Below, one piece after another: positions 61,374-64,000 of a stretch of DNA of 64,000 bases. Made by a program: the position numbers and the translations under genes. The notes under the pieces are model-generated. The model saw only the letters and a program-made list of their open reading frames with translations. It was not told the origin of the DNA and ran no database searches. Source of the DNA: Bacteroidota bacterium (GTDB lineage Bacteria; Bacteroidota; Bacteroidia; Cytophagales; Cyclobacteriaceae); the NCBI GenBank assembly GCA_018267285.1, contig JAFDYU010000003.1:62001-126000 (forward strand). The letters are read 5' to 3'. Positions within the stretch are counted from its first letter, which is position 1. Each line of letters begins with the position of its first letter.

Positions 61374-63698
61374 ATGCCCGGCAAAAAAGAACAAGCCTCT
61401 GCCGAGAACCCTGAAAAATTAAATGATCTGCACGTTACGGAGATAGAAAAGTGGGCGGTAGGTGCACCGGCAATAATTTCATCTATAAAAGATGTCGTTC
61501 AAGAGCCCGGAGTAATTCGAGGTGTTAAAGGGCTTTTAAAAATGAATCAGAAGGATGGGTTCGATTGCCCAAGCTGCGCATGGCCCGATCCGGATGATGA
61601 TCGCCATACGATTGCCGAGTACTGCGAAAACGGTGTTAAAGCGTTGGCCGAAGAGGCTACCACTAAAAAACTCACAGCTCAATTCTTTGCCGAGCATTCC
61701 GTTGCCGATTTGGCCAATCTTTCGGATATGGAAATCGGGAAACTGGGTAGGTTAACTCAGCCCATGCACCTGCCCTACGGATCAACCCATTACCAACCGA
61801 TAACGTGGGATGATGCCTTCCAAAAAATTGGAGAACATCTAAATGCGCTACCGTCTCCGCACGAAGCCGTGTTTTACACATCGGGCAGAACGAGCAACGA
61901 AGCCTCGTTTGTTTATCAGTTATTTGTGCGTGAATTGGGCACCAACAATTTTCCCGATTGCTCCAACATGTGCCACGAAGCCTCGGGTACTTCGTTAAGC
62001 CAAACCGTTGGCCTTGGCAAGGGAACGGTGAGGCTCAATGATTTTTACGATACGGATGCAATTATCATTATCGGGCAAAATCCCGGCACCAACGCTCCCC
62101 GCATGCTCAGCGCTCTGGAGAAAGGCAAAAAGAGTGGCGCAAAAATAATAGCGATCAACCCACTGCCCGAAGCAGGACTCATGGGATTCAAAAACCCGCA
62201 AAAGGTTCGTGGATTTTTGTTCAGCCCGGTTAAACTTGCCGACTTGTATTTGCAAGTAAAAATAAACGAAGACCTCGCGCTGCTCAAGGCCATCGAAAAA
62301 TTATTATACGAAGCAGAGAAAATCACACCGGGCGAAGTCTTTGATCACGACTTTATTAAAAAAAATACAGTGGGGTACGATTCGCTGATCGAGCATCTTG
62401 AGTCTTGCAACCCGGATACATTGGCACAAACTGCTGGCGTACCACTCGAACAAGTGCAGCAGGTTGTGGATATAATCAAACACAAGAAGCGAATCATTTG
62501 GGTTTGGGGCATGGGCATTACGCAACATAGAAATGGCGTAGATACAATCAATGAAATCGTTAACCTGGCGTTGTTGAAAGGCAGCGTTGGGAAACCCGGG
62601 GCCGGCCTCTGCCCGGTGCGGGGCCACAGCAATGTTCAAGGCAACCGCACGCTCATGATATGGGAACGCCCCAAACAAGAACAACTCGATAAGCTGAAAT
62701 CAGTTTTCGGTTTTGAACCACCACGTGAGCCCGGCTACGATGTGGTTGATTCCATCAAAGCCATGAACAATGGCAACGTGAAAGTTTTTTTTGGAATGGG
62801 CGGCAATTTCCTTTCGGCCACACCCGATACCGGCTACACGGCCGAAGCCCTGCGAAAATTAAAGCTCACCGTCAATGTCTCTACCAAACTCAACCGCTCG
62901 CACTTAGTGCACGGTGAAGAGTCAATCATTTTGCCAACGCTATCGCGAAGTGACAAAGATATTGTCAATGACGAATTGCAGTTTGTAAGTACAGAAAACT
63001 CTATGGGCGTTGTGCAACTATCGAAAGGCATGCTCGATCCGGTTGCTAAAAATTTACTAAATGAAACGCAAATTGTTTGCAGGCTTGCAAAGGCCACACT
63101 CGGTAAACGCACCGTTATCGATTGGGATGGATATGCGAACAGCTACGACAAAGTGCGTGACGACATCGAAAAAGTAATCCCAGGTTTTAACGACTACAAC
63201 AAACGCGTTCGTCAGCCCGGTGGATTTTATTTGCCAAACGGTCCGCGCGAAGGCAAGTTCAATAGTGTGAAGTTCAGCGGCAAAGCCTCCTTCACCATCA
63301 ACAAGCTTTCGAAAAGAACATTGGAAAGCGATGAATACCTCATGGCTTCAATTCGAAGTCACGATCAATTTAACACTACGATCTACGGTTTGGAAGACCG
63401 GTATCGCGGAGTAAACAACGAAAGACGCGTGCTGTTTATGAATGAAAAAGACATGAAAAAAGATGGCTTTGCTGCCGGAGACCGAGTTGACCTTTTCAGT
63501 TATTACGATGGAGTTGAGCGATGTGCCCGATTATTTATTATCGTGCCGTACAACATACCCGAACAAAATACAGCTACCTACTATCCGGAAACTAACGTAC
63601 TTATGTCAATCAACAGCGTGGATCCCGAAAGCAATATGCCGGCTGCCAAATCTATTGTGATCAAAGTAAAGCCTCATCATTCAAAACAAAAACAGTAA
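61374..63698 (+). CDS. FdhF/YdeP-type molybdopterin oxidoreductase
   Basis: A 774-residue enzyme from the ATG at 61374; an in-frame TTG at 61353 would add 7 residues. It belongs to the oxidoreductase alpha-subunit (YdeP) group of the DMSO-reductase family. N-terminal cysteines are C-x2-C in FDCPSCAWP plus one in EYCENG. The Mo-ligand position reads DCSNMCHEASG, with cysteine where E. coli FdhH has selenocysteine. Bis-MGD loops include GQNPGTNAPRM, KPGAGLCPVRGHSNVQGNR and GMGGNFLSATPD. It has no Tat signal, so it is cytosolic. fdhD lies divergently upstream. The substrate is uncertain. Confidence 0.93.
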   Translation: MPGKKEQASAENPEKLNDLHVTEIEKWAVGAPAIISSIKDVVQEPGVIRGVKGLLKMNQKDGFDCPSCAWPDPDDDRHTIAEYCENGVKALAEEATTKKLTAQFFAEHSVADLANLSDMEIGKLGRLTQPMHLPYGSTHYQPITWDDAFQKIGEHLNALPSPHEAVFYTSGRTSNEASFVYQLFVRELGTNNFPDCSNMCHEASGTSLSQTVGLGKGTVRLNDFYDTDAIIIIGQNPGTNAPRMLSALEKGKKSGAKIIAINPLPEAGLMGFKNPQKVRGFLFSPVKLADLYLQVKINEDLALLKAIEKLLYEAEKITPGEVFDHDFIKKNTVGYDSLIEHLESCNPDTLAQTAGVPLEQVQQVVDIIKHKKRIIWVWGMGITQHRNGVDTINEIVNLALLKGSVGKPGAGLCPVRGHSNVQGNRTLMIWERPKQEQLDKLKSVFGFEPPREPGYDVVDSIKAMNNGNVKVFFGMGGNFLSATPDTGYTAEALRKLKLTVNVSTKLNRSHLVHGEESIILPTLSRSDKDIVNDELQFVSTENSMGVVQLSKGMLDPVAKNLLNETQIVCRLAKATLGKRTVIDWDGYANSYDKVRDDIEKVIPGFNDYNKRVRQPGGFYLPNGPREGKFNSVKFSGKASFTINKLSKRTLESDEYLMASIRSHDQFNTTIYGLEDRYRGVNNERRVLFMNEKDMKKDGFAAGDRVDLFSYYDGVERCARLFIIVPYNIPEQNTATYYPETNVLMSINSVDPESNMPAAKSIVIKVKPHHSKQKQ

Positions 63699-63712
63699 TC
63701 TGTAGCATTTTT

Positions 63713-64000
63713 ATGATCCCGCTACCCGCGATTGAATATTTTAAGTTTGAAGACGATTTTGTGGAAGATAACATTCGGTGTATTCCAATGATTGTCCGCT
63801 TCAAACTAGATACCTGTGGCATAAAACTTAAACTGAAAGCCTGGAGCAAGATGACTTCTTCCGAACGCGAACAGTTGGCAGTTATGTCTGTTGATTCGCC
63901 TCAAAATATTAAAACGTACCAATCTCTGCTAAGCACGCTTATCGAAAATTATACCGGAGAAACTGTTACCGAGTTTAGTAGCAAAAACGAAATAAATTCA
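63713..64000 (+). CDS. Nitrate-reductase-associated family protein (3' end cut by window)
   Basis: An open frame of 96 codons from the ATG at 63713 runs off the window. The sequence IEYFKFEDDFVEDNIRCIPM, then VRFKLDTCGIKLKLKAWSKM and SEREQLAVM, matches my knowledge of the Nitr_red_assoc family, mostly found in cyanobacteria near nitrate reductase and molybdopterin genes. The start is 14 bases after the molybdoenzyme stop, so both are probably co-transcribed. Function is not established for Bacteroidota; it may help maturation of the Mo enzyme. Confidence 0.75.
   Translation, partial: MIPLPAIEYFKFEDDFVEDNIRCIPMIVRFKLDTCGIKLKLKAWSKMTSSEREQLAVMSVDSPQNIKTYQSLLSTLIENYTGETVTEFSSKNEINS

Noticed and set aside
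1-64000. CRISPR array, prophage, insertion sequence, tRNA or rRNA genes
   Set aside because: No regular spaced repeats, phage or transposase genes, or cloverleaf-like sequence were seen in the short intergenic gaps. This is a visual reading; tRNAscan and repeat finders were not run.

Overview
This is chromosomal DNA from a member of the Bacteroidota, most likely of the Cytophagales type. The signs are a type IX secretion (T9SS) C-terminal sorting domain, a PorT/SprT-like protein, a PorE-like OmpA protein, lineage-typical families (DUF4296, DUF5606, DUF6090, DUF1573, Bat-type proteins) and promoters of the Bacteroidota form TTTG-N19-TAnnTTTG. Coding density is very high. No gene-free stretch exceeds 300 bases. 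I see no tRNA or rRNA gene, CRISPR array, insertion sequence or prophage. The window is almost entirely core and metabolic genome.

Layout. 1-4.5 kb: tail of a SUF iron-sulfur operon (sufC partial, sufD, sufS, sufE, sufT-like), then a bacilliredoxin and a terminator. 4.5-8 kb: small DMT-type transporter, Na+/H+ antiporter, T9SS-secreted protein. 8.2-14.8 kb: mutS2 with a DUF4296 lipoprotein, a DUF58/BatD-like/BatA (VWA) operon, and a DUF6090 membrane protein. 14.8-25 kb: amino-acid catabolism (tryptophan 2,3-dioxygenase, glutaryl-CoA dehydrogenase, 4-hydroxyphenylpyruvate dioxygenase) interleaved with trpS, a DUF1573 protein, a phosphohexomutase, and an AT-richer AraC regulator/flavoprotein segment. 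24.8-35 kb: mostly transport and envelope (OPT, POT/MFS, PiT, EamA, ABC exporter, MscL), plus Hsp20, a thioesterase and a DUF3108 protein. 35-40.3 kb: dapD, a glycosyltransferase/polysaccharide deacetylase pair, then a DtxR/MntR-type regulator translationally coupled to an Nramp transporter carrying a C-terminal UspA domain. A DtxR-type box lies inside the regulator's promoter. 40.4-46.5 kb: mnmE, an MliC-like lipoprotein, a GH18 enzyme, an OmpR-type two-component system, and a POTRA-less Omp85-type barrel. 46.6-51 kb: SDR, porT-like, ubiE/menG, PorE-like OmpA protein. 51-60.4 kb: engB, APC permease, ABC-2 exporter pair, DUF5606, fbp, aspartate kinase, FtsX/MacB-like permease. 60.4-64 kb: fdhD divergent from an FdhF/YdeP-type molybdoenzyme, followed by the start of a nitrate-reductase-associated family gene cut by the window end.

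Most notable observations. (1) A tandem direct repeat (TTCARAAT, 11-bp period) lies upstream of both the response-regulator gene and the Omp85-type barrel gene, each 7 bases before a -7-like element. This predicts an autoregulated two-component/outer-membrane-barrel circuit. (2) The DtxR-type operator sits exactly between the -33 and -7 elements of the mntR-nramp-uspA operon. (3) A nitrate-reductase-associated gene is paired with a YdeP-like molybdoenzyme rather than with a nitrate reductase. I found no clearly undescribed defence or mobile system, and these regulatory and linkage observations are the strongest leads.
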